Assembly: GCF_000374645.1 (NCBI RefSeq)
Contig: NZ_KB894804.1
Span: 124,001 to 188,000 of the forward strand
Direction of reading: 5' to 3'
Length of the DNA stretch: 64,000 bases
From: Arhodomonas aquaeolei DSM 8974
Lineage (GTDB): Bacteria; Pseudomonadota; Gammaproteobacteria; Nitrococcales; Nitrococcaceae
Shown: positions 44,764-54,108 of the stretch, one piece after another
Position numbering within the stretch: position 1 is the first letter of the stretch
How the letters are laid out: the number at the start of each line of letters is the position of its first letter
Notes under the pieces: model-generated
What the model saw: the letters and a program-made list of their open reading frames with translations, nothing else
Told to the model about the DNA's origin: nothing
Database searches by the model: none
Program-made: the position numbers and the translations under genes

Positions 44764-45435
44764 GTGCGCGAGGCGGAGGCGGTGTGCCCGGCCGGCTGGC
44801 TGGGGGTGTCCGCGGATGTGGTGGTCTTCAGTGTCGGCGACGACGCGTTGCGGGTGCGCCTGCAGCGCCGGCACCGCACGCCGTTTGCCGGCAGCCTGGC
44901 GCTGCCCGGCACGCTGCTTCGCGACGATGAGTCCCCGGAGGAGGGGGCCCAGCGGGTGCTCGGCGGCGACGTGGGACTGGACCGTGTCTACCGCGAGCAG
45001 CTCTACACCTTCGGCCGTCCCGGACGCGATCCCCGCGGGCGGGTGGTGGCGGTGGCGTACTTCGCGCTGGTGCCGGCGAGCGTGGCGGCGGGGCTGCCGG
45101 ACGGGCCGGACGCCGCCTGGCACGCGGTGGACGCGCTCCCGCCGCTCGCCTTCGATCACGCGGAGATGGTGGCCATGGCGCACCGCCGGCTGTCGGCCAA
45201 GCTCGCCTATTCCACCATCGCCCTGGAGCTGATGCCGGAGCGTTTTACCCTCAGCCACCTGCAGGGCGTTTACGAGGTCATCGGCGGCGAACCGCTGGAC
45301 AAGCGCAACTTTCGCAAGCGCATTGGTGCGCTGGAGTGCGTCGAGCCCACCGGCGAGACCTACCGCGCGGGCAATCACCGCCCTGCGCGGCTGTACCGGC
45401 GCCGGACACCGGGCCGGGTCGAGATCATCAAGTGA
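44764..45435 (+). CDS. nrtR: NrtR-type Nudix transcriptional regulator of NAD metabolism
   Basis: The 223-residue protein has an N-terminal Nudix-like domain ([20 protein letters not shown]) and a C-terminal winged helix ([20 protein letters not shown], then RNFRKRIG). The Nudix catalytic box is degraded, as usual in NrtR. ADP-ribose typically releases it from DNA. GTG at 44764 is used because GGAGGG lies 9 bases upstream and no better in-frame start exists. It is followed 34 bases later by nadA. Confidence 0.9.
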   Translation: MREAEAVCPAGWLGVSADVVVFSVGDDALRVRLQRRHRTPFAGSLALPGTLLRDDESPEEGAQRVLGGDVGLDRVYREQLYTFGRPGRDPRGRVVAVAYFALVPASVAAGLPDGPDAAWHAVDALPPLAFDHAEMVAMAHRRLSAKLAYSTIALELMPERFTLSHLQGVYEVIGGEPLDKRNFRKRIGALECVEPTGETYRAGNHRPARLYRRRTPGRVEIIK

Positions 45436-45469
45436 CACCGGGTGCGTCCCGGTGTGGGGAGGACTGGCG

Positions 45470-46540
45470 ATGAACAACGCCGAGCCGGCACGCACCGGCA
45501 CACACCTGCGGGCCGAGGCCTTCAGCGCGGACGAGACCCTGCGCGCCGGTGAGGCCGATACCCTGCGGGCACGCATTCGCGAGCTGCTCGAGGCCCGCGA
45601 CGCGGTGCTCGTGGCGCACTACTACACGGCCCCGGAGATCCAGGCCCTGGCGGACGAGACCGGCGGCCACGTCTCGGACTCCCTGGACATGGCGCGCTTC
45701 GGCGCGGATCACCCTGCCTCGACCCTGGTGGTGGCGGGCGTGCGCTTCATGGGTGAGACCGCCAAGATCCTCACCCCGGACAAGCGCGTGATCATGCCCG
45801 AGCTGGAGGCGACCTGTTCGCTGGACGAGGGCTGCCCGCCGGACGAGTTCGCCGCCTTCTGCGACGCCCACCCGGAGCGCACGGTGGTGGTCTACGCCAA
45901 CACCAGCGCGGCGGTGAAGGCGCGTGCGGACTGGGTCGTGACCTCCAGCATTGCGGTGGACGTCATCCGGCACCTCCACGCGCGCGGCGAGCCGATCCTC
46001 TGGGGGCCGGACCGCCACCTCGGCGATTACATCCGCCGCGAGACCGGCGCGGACATGCTCCTGTGGGACGGGGCCTGCATCGTCCACGAGGAGTTCAAGG
46101 GTAGCGAGCTCGAACAGCTGCGCTCGCGCTACCCCGATGCGCCGGTGCTGGTACACCCGGAATCGCCGCGTTCGGTGGTGGAGCAGGCGGACGTCGTCGG
46201 CTCGACCTCGCAGCTGCTGCAGGCGCTCACGACCTCGTCGGCATCGCGGTTCATCGTTGCCACCGACAACGGCATCTTTCACAAGATGCGCGAGGCCGCG
46301 CCGGACAAGGAGCTCATGGAGGCGCCCACGGCGGGGCGCAGCGCCACCTGCCAGAGCTGTGCCCACTGCCCGTGGATGGCGATGAACGGCCTGCGCAACC
46401 TCGCCGGTGCGCTGGAGCGCCTGGACAACGAGATCTTCGTGGACGAGGCCGTGGCCGAGCAGGCCCGGATCTCGCTCGGGCGGATGATGACCTTCGGCCG
46501 CGAGCGCCGCCAGGCCGTTCTGGGCAACGGCGACGCCTGA
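45470..46540 (+). CDS. nadA: Quinolinate synthase A
   Basis: The 356-residue protein has [13 protein letters not shown], the iron-sulfur ligand regions ATCSLDEGC (Cys116), [10 protein letters not shown] and [13 protein letters not shown], and [19 protein letters not shown]. NadA condenses iminoaspartate with dihydroxyacetone phosphate to quinolinate in NAD synthesis, using a 4Fe-4S cluster. The length and motifs are standard. It starts 34 bases after nrtR and is likely repressed by it. No nadB or nadC is in the window. Confidence 0.95.
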   Translation: MNNAEPARTGTHLRAEAFSADETLRAGEADTLRARIRELLEARDAVLVAHYYTAPEIQALADETGGHVSDSLDMARFGADHPASTLVVAGVRFMGETAKILTPDKRVIMPELEATCSLDEGCPPDEFAAFCDAHPERTVVVYANTSAAVKARADWVVTSSIAVDVIRHLHARGEPILWGPDRHLGDYIRRETGADMLLWDGACIVHEEFKGSELEQLRSRYPDAPVLVHPESPRSVVEQADVVGSTSQLLQALTTSSASRFIVATDNGIFHKMREAAPDKELMEAPTAGRSATCQSCAHCPWMAMNGLRNLAGALERLDNEIFVDEAVAEQARISLGRMMTFGRERRQAVLGNGDA

Positions 46541-46606
46541 AGGCGGCGGCGATGGCGGGGTTGCCCGTCTAAACTGTCCATAAAGGCATCGTCCGGAGAC
46601 AGTGCT

Positions 46607-47302
46607 ATGGGCAGGGGCAGCGCGTTGGTCGTCGGGGTTGGCCCCGGGCTCGGTGCGGCGCTGGTACAGCGTTTCGCCGCCGGTGGTCTGAACGTCGCGA
46701 TGATCGCCCGCGGCGCCGAGCGGCTGGCCGATATCGCCGCCGGTATGGACGCCGACGAAGGGCAGGTCCTTCCCTATCCCTGCGATGCCACCGACGAGGC
46801 CCAGGTGGCAGCCGTGTTCGACGCCGCCGACGCCGAGCTCGGTCCGGTGGAGGCGGTGGTGTACAACGCCGGGACTTTCGAGCCCGGCGGTATCCGCGAC
46901 ATTTCCGTGGCCACCTTCGAGCGGTGCTGGCGGGTGGGGTGTCTGGGTGGTTTCATCGTCGCGCGCGAGGCCGCGCGTCACATGGCACCGCGGGGACGGG
47001 GCAGCCTGCTGTTCACCGGGGCCACGGCGGCATGGCGCGGCGGTGCCGGGTTCGCCACCCTCGCGGTCCCCAAGTTCGGCATCCGTGCGCTCTCCCAGAG
47101 CCTGGCCCGGGAGCTCGGGCCCGAGGGTGTGCACGTGGCCCATGTCGTCATCGACGGGCGCATCGGACCGCCCGACGGGGTCGCCGACAACGACCGGCTC
47201 GAGCCCGCTGCGATCGCCGAGAGCTACTGGCAGCTCCACTGCCAGCCCCCCAATGCGTGGACCCAGGAGCTCGACCTGCGGCCCGCCACGGAACGTTTCT
47301 GA
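46607..47302 (+). CDS. Short-chain dehydrogenase-type protein lacking the canonical Tyr
   Basis: The 231-residue protein starts GSALVVGVGPGLGAALVQRF, a variant of TGxxxGxG, and has VVYNAGTFEPGG. The usual YxxxK reads AVPKFGIRALSQSLARELGP, without the Tyr. This variant is seen in a family of SDR-like proteins of unknown activity. It is followed by PhzF and a hydrolase gene in the same direction. Activity, if any, is likely unusual. Confidence 0.82.
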   Translation: MGRGSALVVGVGPGLGAALVQRFAAGGLNVAMIARGAERLADIAAGMDADEGQVLPYPCDATDEAQVAAVFDAADAELGPVEAVVYNAGTFEPGGIRDISVATFERCWRVGCLGGFIVAREAARHMAPRGRGSLLFTGATAAWRGGAGFATLAVPKFGIRALSQSLARELGPEGVHVAHVVIDGRIGPPDGVADNDRLEPAAIAESYWQLHCQPPNAWTQELDLRPATERF

Positions 47303-47406
47303 CCGGCCCACCGAGTGACGGCACCGGTGCCAGCGGTTATGGTGCGGGGCACCGTGGGTGTCCGGCACCCGTTTCCGGCCTGGTTGGCGACGACAGGGAT
47401 AACGGC

Positions 47407-48336
47407 ATGCAAGCAGTACCGATCATTCAGGTGGATGCCTTCACCGCGACGGCCTTCGGCGGCGTGGCCTGCGCCGTGGTACTCGACGCGGATGGCCTCG
47501 ACGACGAGATGATGAGCACGCTCTCCGACGAGCTGGGCGTCTCCGCGACCGTGTTCGCCATGGATCCGGAGGACCAGACAGTGGCCGAGGTGGGGGCACG
47601 CTCGTTCGTCGGGCGCGAGGAGGTGCCGCTGTTCGGCCACCTCGCGGTGGCGCTCACCCATGCGCTGCTGACCAAGGGACGCCTGGCGCGGGGCGACGGG
47701 CACATCCAGCGCCTGGGCATCGAGACCAACCACGGCGTGGTCGAGATGGACGTGACCCATTCCGGCGGGGATATGCCGCTGCTGTCGGTCACGCAGCCGC
47801 CGCCGGATTTCTTCGAGGCCCAGGATCCGGCAGAGATCGCGACGGTATTCGGCCTGGAGCTCTCGGACCTGCGGGATGACGCGCCGGTGCAGACGGTGAA
47901 TACCGTGATCCCGCACCTGATGGTGCCCGTGGTGAGCGAGGACGCGCTGCGGCGCGCCCGTGTCCGGCTCGACGCCTATGCCGAGCTCCACCGTTTCGGC
48001 GGTTTCGTGGGGGCCCATCTGTTCGCCCTCGGGGGCGCCACCGACAGCGGTGACGTGTTCTCCCGCCATTTCGGCGCACCACCGAACGCCTTCGAGCACA
48101 GCTTCAATGGCTCGGCAAGCGGCGGCCTGGCGGCCTACCTCTGGCACCACGGACTCATTCCGCACGCCCGTTTCTCCGTGGAGCAGGGGCACTGGCTGGG
48201 CCGGCCGGGTGAGGCCTGGGTCGAGGTCCAGGGTGAGCCCGAGGCGATCCGCGGTGTCCGCGTTGCCGGGCGTGCGGTGCAGGTGATGGAGGGGCTGATG
48301 CTGGTCCCCGACACCGGGGATGGCGACGACGGGTGA
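47407..48336 (+). CDS. PhzF-family isomerase-like protein
   Basis: The 309-residue protein has the two-domain PhzF/DapF-like fold: IIQVDAFTATAFGGVACAVV, EEVPLFGHLAVALTHAL with the expected catalytic Glu and His, and FNGSASGGLAAYLWHHGLI near the C-terminal domain. PhzF enzymes isomerise trans-2,3-dihydro-3-hydroxyanthranilate, but most homologues have unknown substrates, and no phenazine genes are present here. The next gene overlaps its stop (GTGA). Confidence 0.9.
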   Translation: MQAVPIIQVDAFTATAFGGVACAVVLDADGLDDEMMSTLSDELGVSATVFAMDPEDQTVAEVGARSFVGREEVPLFGHLAVALTHALLTKGRLARGDGHIQRLGIETNHGVVEMDVTHSGGDMPLLSVTQPPPDFFEAQDPAEIATVFGLELSDLRDDAPVQTVNTVIPHLMVPVVSEDALRRARVRLDAYAELHRFGGFVGAHLFALGGATDSGDVFSRHFGAPPNAFEHSFNGSASGGLAAYLWHHGLIPHARFSVEQGHWLGRPGEAWVEVQGEPEAIRGVRVAGRAVQVMEGLMLVPDTGDGDDG

Positions 48337-48959
48337 GCGAGTGGCTGATTGACGGGCCGGGGGGCGCGGCGGTCACGGTCGTCCTCGCCCACGGCGCCGG
48401 TGCCGCCATGGACACACCGTTCATGACGCACATCGCCGGAGGGCTCGCCGCGGCGGGCCACCGCGTGGTGCGTTTCGAGTTCCCGTACATGGCGAGGCGG
48501 CGCGAGGACGGTAAGCGACGTGGCCCGGACCGGCAGGAGACGTTGCTCGGGTGCTACCGCGAGGTCGTCGCGGCGGTGCGCGAGCGCTGGCCGGGGACCG
48601 TGGCCATCGGCGGCAAATCCATGGGCGGACGCATGGCAAGCCTGGTCGCGGACGAGCTCGGCGCCCGGGGACTGCTCGTCCTCGGCTACCCCTTCCATCC
48701 CCCGGGCCGGCCCGAGCGGCCGCGGGTCGCGCACCTGGCGGCGCTGTCGACACCGGCGCTGATCCTGCAGGGCGAGCGTGACCCGTTCGGCCGGCCGGAC
48801 GAAGTCGCGGCCTACGAGCTCGCCTCCACCATTGCGGTGACCTGGGTGCCGGACGGCGATCACTCCTTCAAGCCGCGCAAGCGCAGCGGCGAGACCGAGG
48901 CGGGCAACCTTGACCGGGCGGTGGCCGCCAGCGCTGCCTTCCTGGCGCGGCTCGCCTAG
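48333..48959 (+). CDS. Alpha/beta hydrolase (KANL3/Tex30 type)
   Basis: The 208-residue protein has VVLAHGAGAAMDTPFM, VRFEFPYMARRREDGKRRGP and GGKSMGGRMASLVADE with the nucleophile Ser, and DGDHSFKPRKRSG with the His. These small dienelactone-hydrolase-like enzymes have unknown substrates. It starts at GTG 48333 overlapping the PhzF stop, and its stop overlaps the convergent GGDEF gene stop at CTAG (48956-48959). Confidence 0.88.
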   Translation: MSEWLIDGPGGAAVTVVLAHGAGAAMDTPFMTHIAGGLAAAGHRVVRFEFPYMARRREDGKRRGPDRQETLLGCYREVVAAVRERWPGTVAIGGKSMGGRMASLVADELGARGLLVLGYPFHPPGRPERPRVAHLAALSTPALILQGERDPFGRPDEVAAYELASTIAVTWVPDGDHSFKPRKRSGETEAGNLDRAVAASAAFLARLA

Positions 48960-49669
48960 TCCCCGGAGACGCCGATGCGGTTACGCCCGCCGTTCTTCGC
49001 CGCATAGAGCCCGGCGTCGGAACGCTCCAGTGCCCGTGCCGCCGTATCGTCGCTGCGTACCTCCGTCACGCCTGCCGAGATCGTGATACCGATTTTGTGC
49101 TCGCCGGTTTGGAAGTGCTCGTCGCGTATCCGTGCCAGCAGCTTGCCGGCGGTGTGGCGGGCCTGCTGCAGGTCGGTCTCCGGCAGCAGCACCACGAACT
49201 CCTCGCCGCCGTAACGGGCGAGCAGGTCGATGGCGCGCACCTCTGCCTGAAGCCGGCTGGCGACGGCGGTGAGGATGCGGTCGCCGGTGACGTGGCCGTA
49301 GGCGTCGTTGACCCCCTTGAAGTGATCGATGTCGAGGATGATCAGTGACAGGCGCCGGCCGTAGCGCTGGCGTCGCGCCAGCTCGACGGCAAAGCGCTCC
49401 TGGAAGGCCTTGCGGTTGTAGATGCCGGTGAGGGCATCGGTGGCCCCGCGGTTGCGTTCCTCGGCAAGGCGCCGACGAAGCTCCGCGATCTTTGCCTCGC
49501 TCTCGCGCAGGCGCCTGCGGTACGGGCAGGCCCTGCACGCCGTGCTCTGCCGTCCGGGGCTGCAACGCTGCAGCAGCGCCAGGGCGCGGAGGGCAAGGCG
49601 TCGGGGGATGTTACCGGGGATGGTGCGTGTGATTGGCCTGCCGCGCTCAGCCTGCTCGTCCTGAGCCAT
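48956..49669 (-). CDS. Diguanylate cyclase (GGDEF), single-domain, likely active
   Basis: The 237-residue protein has a short N-terminus with a Cys-containing QSTACRACPYRRR (perhaps a redox or metal patch), a coiled-coil and a GGDEF domain with DIDHFKGVNDAYGH and RYGGEEF, so the active motif is intact (GGEEF). It should make cyclic di-GMP. No receptor domain is evident. The CRACPY Cys pair is unusual and might sense metal or redox state. A second GGDEF protein lies at 50876-51967. Confidence 0.93.
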   Translation of the reverse strand: MAQDEQAERGRPITRTIPGNIPRRLALRALALLQRCSPGRQSTACRACPYRRRLRESEAKIAELRRRLAEERNRGATDALTGIYNRKAFQERFAVELARRQRYGRRLSLIILDIDHFKGVNDAYGHVTGDRILTAVASRLQAEVRAIDLLARYGGEEFVVLLPETDLQQARHTAGKLLARIRDEHFQTGEHKIGITISAGVTEVRSDDTAARALERSDAGLYAAKNGGRNRIGVSGD

Positions 49670-49876
49670 TGATCCCTACCTCTGCGCACGTCCCGTGCAT
49701 CCGTGCGCGGCACGGGGGGCTGGTTCTGGCGTGTCCCTGCACCGGTGCCATGCAGTCGCGGGGTTTACGCGGGTGCATGGCTCGCGCCGCCATTGCGTCG
49801 TCCTTTCCCGGGGCGTTCCCGGTAATGGGACATGGTCGACATGACGCGATCGTCTGCCGCCCGGTATGCTCGTTCA

Positions 49877-49894
49877 CTTATGGTCAGCCATAAG
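49877..49894. promoter_or_regulatory. CTTATGG-TCAG-CCATAAG palindrome
   Basis: Perfect 7-bp arms around TCAG lie in the gap upstream of the S24-type regulator, whose likely start is 235 bases downstream. The symmetry and location fit an operator for that repressor or for a regulator of the divergent GGDEF gene. Confidence 0.5.
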
Positions 49895-50025
49895 CCACCG
49901 CCGCCGCGCGATTGGGTATCCGCCCGGTGTGTCCATACTGCGGTGTCTCCGTGGCTCAAGGCGCACGGGCCGGCACGTTGCATGCGCCGACACGGTCTCC
50001 GGCCGTCCATTCCGTGACGCCGGAG

Positions 50026-50058
50026 TCCCGGATAAGGGTGAGACTGCCTTATCCGGGA
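50026..50058. terminator. 12-bp stem hairpin upstream of the S24 gene
   Basis: TCCCGGATAAGG (50026-50037) pairs with 50047-50058 around a 9-base loop; GTTTC-like bases follow. This may be a terminator or attenuator in the leader of the S24 gene, which starts about 70 bases later. Confidence 0.45.
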
Positions 50059-50128
50059 GTTTCGTGTCAATGGTTTCCGGGCGTGTGTCGCAACCGGGGT
50101 GGCCCGGGCGTGCCAGTGGAACACGACA

Positions 50129-50812
50129 ATGCCTGACGAAGGAAAAAACAACGACATGGCCGGCCGTTCACACGGGGGTGCATCGACGGATGCCGGCGCC
50201 ATTGGGGCTCGCATATCCGAGATTGCCGCGCACGTCGGGGGCAAGAAGGCCCTCGCCGCGCGGGCCGGTGTCTCGGAGAGCCATCTCTATCGTTATATCG
50301 CGGGGGCCAGCGAGCCCACGGCGGGGCGCCTGGTGGCCCTGGCCCGGGCCGGCGGTGTGTCCGTCGCGTGGCTCGCGACCGGCGAGGGGGCGCTGGAGGT
50401 ATCCGGTACCGTACGCGAGGCCGGGCCCCGATACGCCGCGGGGGAATACACGCCGATCCGTGCCGCGGACACGATGCCGGTGCTGGCGCTCTCATCGGCG
50501 TGGCTGAACGCGGAGGGACTGTGCGCCGAGGCGCTGGTCGTGGTCACGGCCAGCGGCGACTCCATGGCCCCGACCGTGAACGAAGGGGATCGCCTTCTCG
50601 TCGACACGACCCGGCACGATATCGGCGACGACGCTGTGTACGTGCTCCGCGTCGACGGTGCGCTGCAGCCGAAACGCCTGCAACGGGACTGGTCCGGCGG
50701 GGTGTGGGTGCGATCGGACAGCCTCCGCTACGCGGATCAGCACGTTTCCGGCGCGGCCCTGGCGGCCCTGGATGTGGTCGGCCGGGTGATCTGGATAGCG
50801 CGACGGGTCTAG
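50129..50812 (+). CDS. XRE-type repressor with S24 (LexA/CI-like) peptidase domain
   Basis: The roughly 227-residue protein has an N-terminal helix-turn-helix (KKALAARAGVSESHLYRYIA) and a C-terminal S24 domain with the Ser of TASGDSMAPTVNEGD and the Lys of LQPKRLQRDW, the Ser-Lys dyad for autocleavage. It resembles phage CI-type repressors that respond to RecA after DNA damage. No phage genes are nearby, so it may be domesticated. ATG at 50129 is chosen tentatively; ATG at 50156 (behind GAAGGA) and GTG at 50099 are alternatives. Confidence 0.88.
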   Translation: MPDEGKNNDMAGRSHGGASTDAGAIGARISEIAAHVGGKKALAARAGVSESHLYRYIAGASEPTAGRLVALARAGGVSVAWLATGEGALEVSGTVREAGPRYAAGEYTPIRAADTMPVLALSSAWLNAEGLCAEALVVVTASGDSMAPTVNEGDRLLVDTTRHDIGDDAVYVLRVDGALQPKRLQRDWSGGVWVRSDSLRYADQHVSGAALAALDVVGRVIWIARRV

Positions 50813-50875
50813 CCCGGCACCGCGTTCGCTCCGCGTCGTCGTGGTTGACGTTGGTGACGCGGCACTCGCCGGGTG

Positions 50876-51967
50876 TCAACGCAGGCGCACGGCGATCCGG
50901 TCGCGTCCGGCGCGCTTGGCGTCGTAGAGGGCGTGGTCCGCGCGTTCGAAGGCATCCGTCATGTCGTCGCCGACCTGGACCTCGGTCACACCGGCCGAGA
51001 TCGTAACCGGGACGGCCTCCGGGCCGCCGCCGTCGGGGCGCAGCCGGCGGACGGCCTCCAGCAGCCGGTCGGCGCTCTCCCGTGCCGCGTCCGCGTCCGT
51101 TTCGGGCAGCAGCGCGACGAACTCCTCCCCGCCGTAGCGGGCCATCATGTCCGTGGTGCGCAGGGCGGCGCGCAGCGTTTCCGCCACGGCCACGAGGATC
51201 CGGTCGCCGGCGAGGTGGCCGTGGATATCATTGACGCGCTTGAAGTGATCGATATCCGCGACGACCAGGGCGAAGGTCCGGCGGGTGCGCTGCTGGCGGG
51301 CCAGCTCATCGGAGAAACGCTCCTCGAAGGCCATGCGGTTGGGGACGCCGGTGAGGGTGTCGGTGGCCCCGCGGCTGCGCTCCTCGACCAGGCGCCGGCG
51401 TAGCTCGGCGGTCTCGGCCTCGGCCTCCTGCAGCCGGCCGCGCAGTGCGTCCGCCTCGGATTCCGCCGCCGCCACGCGCTCGTGCTGACGCCGGGAATAG
51501 GTCCGCAGGGTGTCGACGATGTGCGCGAGCCGTGATTCCACGCGCTGCATCGGGACGTCGGCGGTCCCGCCGGAGACCGCCTGACGGATGTCCCCGACGT
51601 GCTGGCGGACGTGGTCGCTCATGGCGTCGTGGTCGGCGATGGCCTCCGCGCGCTCGCTCTCGGCGTGGCGGAGGTGGCGGTCCAGTGCCGCGAGCTGGCG
51701 GGCGTAGGTGTTGAGCCCCTGCTCGAGCAGCCTGGCCTCCGAGCGCAGGTCCCTCTCCAGCAGGGCGTGGAAGCGGTGCACGCGCTCGGCGCAGTCGGTG
51801 TCGTCGCCAAGCTCTTCGGCGAGGGTCCCCCGGTGCGCGCGGCTGGTTTCCGGCAGCGCATCGGTGGTGAACAGGGCCGCCAGCGCCCGCCTGAGTGCAG
51901 CGGTGACGGAGCGGCGCCGGCGGGCGTGGAGCCAGTCGCAGAGGCGAGGGAGCAGGGCGCGGGCCAT
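50876..51967 (-). CDS. Diguanylate cyclase (GGDEF) with long helical N-terminus
   Basis: The 363-residue protein has about 190 residues of helical, charged sequence with coiled-coil segments, then a GGDEF domain with DIDHFKRVNDIHGH and RYGGEEF. The motif is intact, so cyclic di-GMP synthesis is likely. The helical part may be a dimerisation or sensory element. It shares the order GATDxLTG before the GGDEF core with the protein at 48956-49669, so the two may be paralogues. It is followed on the minus strand by gpt. Confidence 0.93.
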   Translation of the reverse strand: MARALLPRLCDWLHARRRRSVTAALRRALAALFTTDALPETSRAHRGTLAEELGDDTDCAERVHRFHALLERDLRSEARLLEQGLNTYARQLAALDRHLRHAESERAEAIADHDAMSDHVRQHVGDIRQAVSGGTADVPMQRVESRLAHIVDTLRTYSRRQHERVAAAESEADALRGRLQEAEAETAELRRRLVEERSRGATDTLTGVPNRMAFEERFSDELARQQRTRRTFALVVADIDHFKRVNDIHGHLAGDRILVAVAETLRAALRTTDMMARYGGEEFVALLPETDADAARESADRLLEAVRRLRPDGGGPEAVPVTISAGVTEVQVGDDMTDAFERADHALYDAKRAGRDRIAVRLR

Positions 51968-51976
51968 GGTCGCCCG

Positions 51977-52480
51977 TTAGTGCCCGTCGTGCAGCGGCGG
52001 GGTGAACTGCAGGCTCATGTCCCAGGGGAAATAGATCCAGGTGTCCTGGGAGACCTCGGTGACGAAGGTGTCCACCACCTCGCAGCCCTGGGGCTTGGCG
52101 TAGACCGTGGCGAAATGCGCCTTCGGGAGCATGTCGCGGACCTCGCGCGCGGTGCGGCCGGTGTCCACGAGGTCGTCGACGATGAGCACCCGCTCGCCGC
52201 TGCCGGCGCCGAGGTTGGTGACGGCGTCGGTGACGTGCTTGAGCACGACCAGGTCACCCTGGGTGTCGTAGTCGTGGTAGGAGGCGACGCAGACGGTCTC
52301 TATAAGCCGGATGCCGAGTTCCCGGGCGACGATGGCCGAGGGCACGAGCCCGCCGCGGGTGATGCAGACCAGGGCGTCCCACTGGCCGACGCCGGACAGA
52401 CGCCAGGCCAGGGCCCGGGCGTCGCGGTGGAGCTGATCCCAGGAGACGGGAAAGGCCTTTTCCTGTGGGTGTGGCACCAT
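51977..52480 (-). CDS. gpt: Xanthine-guanine phosphoribosyltransferase
   Basis: The 167-residue protein has the PRPP motif [11 protein letters not shown], plus [17 protein letters not shown] and a C-terminal WIYFPWD. It salvages xanthine and guanine to nucleotides with PRPP in the cytosol. The length is typical of Gpt (about 150-170). ATG at 52480 begins [16 protein letters not shown], in line with the family. It lies upstream of the GGDEF gene on the minus strand, with a 9-base gap. Confidence 0.93.
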   Translation of the reverse strand: MVPHPQEKAFPVSWDQLHRDARALAWRLSGVGQWDALVCITRGGLVPSAIVARELGIRLIETVCVASYHDYDTQGDLVVLKHVTDAVTNLGAGSGERVLIVDDLVDTGRTAREVRDMLPKAHFATVYAKPQGCEVVDTFVTEVSQDTWIYFPWDMSLQFTPPLHDGH

Positions 52481-52570
52481 GGTCGTCGAGTACCTGCAGC
52501 GGGGTTGGGGCGGCACATTATCGTCAAATCGGCCCGCGCGGCCAATACCGGAAGGCCGCCCCGCCCGGTG

Positions 52571-53767
52571 TCACCGCTTGCAGCTGCCGTCCGGGGCGGC
52601 ATGGATGTCGTCGCCCGGGATGACGCTGACCTGCTTGTAATAGTCCCAGGCCGAGGTGCTGTTCAGCGGTGATTTCACCTGCATGAGATAGAAGTCGTGG
52701 ACCATCAGCCCGTCCTCGCGCACGTGGCCGTTGTGGGCGAAGGCGTCCTCGATGGACATGCCCCGCAGCGTGTCCGCGACGCTCCGGGCGTCGTCCGTGC
52801 CGGCCTTCCTGGCGGCGCGGAGGTAGTTCAGCGTGGCCGAGTAGGTGCCCGCGTGGATCATGGTCGGCATCGCGCCGGCGCGCTCGTAGACCGCCTGGGC
52901 GAAGGTGCGCGAGGCCTCGTCGAGGTCCCAGTAGAAGGGGGTGGCGAGCTGCAGGCCCCGGGCGACGTAGAGCCCGAGATCGCGGACATCGGTGAGGAAC
53001 ATCAGCAGCGCGGCGAAGCGGTGCTCGTCGTCCACCAGGCCGAGCTCATAGCCCTGGCGGATCGCGCGCTGGGTGTCCTCGCCGCCGCTGGCGAGCGCGA
53101 TCACGCCGGCCCCGGAATCCTCCGCGGCCGTCAGGGGCTCGGTGAGGTCGGTGGCCTTGTACGGGTAGCGTGCCGCGCCGAGGACCTCGCCGCCGGCCTG
53201 CTTGACCAGCCCGCGTGCGGCGGACTCGATGGCGCTGCCGAAGGCGTAGTCCGCGGTGACGAAGAACCACTCGTCGCCACCGTCCCGGGTGACCGCCGAG
53301 GCCACGGCGTTGGCGAGGGCGTAGCTATCGAAGCCCCAGTGGAAGGCGAGCGGCGAGCAGTACTTGCCGTGCAGTGCCGAGGCGCCCGCGCCGGTGGGCA
53401 TGACCACCACGCCCTGCTCGGTCGCATAGCGCTGTACCGGGATTGCCGTGTTGGAGCGCACCAGGTCGGTGATCATGTCCACGTGGTGGGTCTCGACCAG
53501 TTCCCGCGCCGCCTTCAGTGCCTGATCCGCATCGCTGCCGTGATCCATGGCGATGATACGGATGGGGGCACCGTCGATATTCCCGCCCAGGCGGTCGGCG
53601 GCGACCTCGGCGGCGACCACGCTCAGCTGGCCGGCGTCGCCGCGGGAGACGCCGGAGAGGTCGGTAAGCACCCCGATGCGGATCTCACCGTCGGAGAAGT
53701 CGGCATGGGCCGTGGCATACGCGCCGCACAGCACCAGGGCGAGCAGTCCGCGAAGCATCGCGCGCAT
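52571..53767 (-). CDS. Branched-chain/short-chain amide-type ABC periplasmic binding protein (orphan)
   Basis: The 398-residue protein has a signal peptide (MLRGLLALVLCGAYATAHAD) and a Leu/Ile/Val-BP fold: IRIGVLTDLSGVSRGDAGQL, GRNIDG-like GNIDGAPIRIIAMDH and YAFGSAIESAARGLV. It would bind amino acids, urea or amides in the periplasm. No permease or ATPase is adjacent, so it may share a transporter encoded elsewhere or act as a sensor. Ligand unknown. Confidence 0.92.
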   Translation of the reverse strand: MRAMLRGLLALVLCGAYATAHADFSDGEIRIGVLTDLSGVSRGDAGQLSVVAAEVAADRLGGNIDGAPIRIIAMDHGSDADQALKAARELVETHHVDMITDLVRSNTAIPVQRYATEQGVVVMPTGAGASALHGKYCSPLAFHWGFDSYALANAVASAVTRDGGDEWFFVTADYAFGSAIESAARGLVKQAGGEVLGAARYPYKATDLTEPLTAAEDSGAGVIALASGGEDTQRAIRQGYELGLVDDEHRFAALLMFLTDVRDLGLYVARGLQLATPFYWDLDEASRTFAQAVYERAGAMPTMIHAGTYSATLNYLRAARKAGTDDARSVADTLRGMSIEDAFAHNGHVREDGLMVHDFYLMQVKSPLNSTSAWDYYKQVSVIPGDDIHAAPDGSCKR

Positions 53768-54108
53768 GGATGATCTCCTTGCTGGCCGGCGCAGTCCATT
53801 CCCTACCGCGCCTTATTGTTCGGATTGGGCCGTGTTGCCGCGACGGCGCGTATCCGCGCGGCTACGCACGACTGTAGCATTTTGGCGGCGTGGCGGTCGC
53901 CGGCGTGTGAGCAACATCAAGCTTTGATGGATCCACGGTCTCATCCGGTGCCTGATCGCCGTGTGTCCGTATGCCTTGCGGGTGCAACGGGCCCTTGCCG
54001 GGCGGCACCGCGGTCCGGTGAAGGGGCGTTCCCGGCATACCGGGGTGAGGACGGGCAAGCGTCCGGGTTAGTATGGCGGCACGCCTTTCACCTCCCGGAG
54101 GAGTCGCC
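53768..54108. other. Intergenic region without recognisable feature
   Basis: This 341-base gap lies between the divergent binding-protein and IMPACT-family genes. It must contain both promoters. I find no convincing palindrome, hairpin or gene in it. Confidence 0.5.

Larger units (their letters stand above)
49670..50128. other. Intergenic region before the S24 repressor
   Basis: This 459-base gap carries two inverted repeats (49877-49894 and 50026-50058) and the promoters of the divergent GGDEF and S24 genes. Short frames here look like noise and I see no gene. Confidence 0.6.

Noticed and set aside
50129-50812. Prophage remnant around the S24 repressor
   Set aside because: No integrase, structural, lysis or attachment-site feature is nearby; flanking genes are ordinary chromosomal ones.
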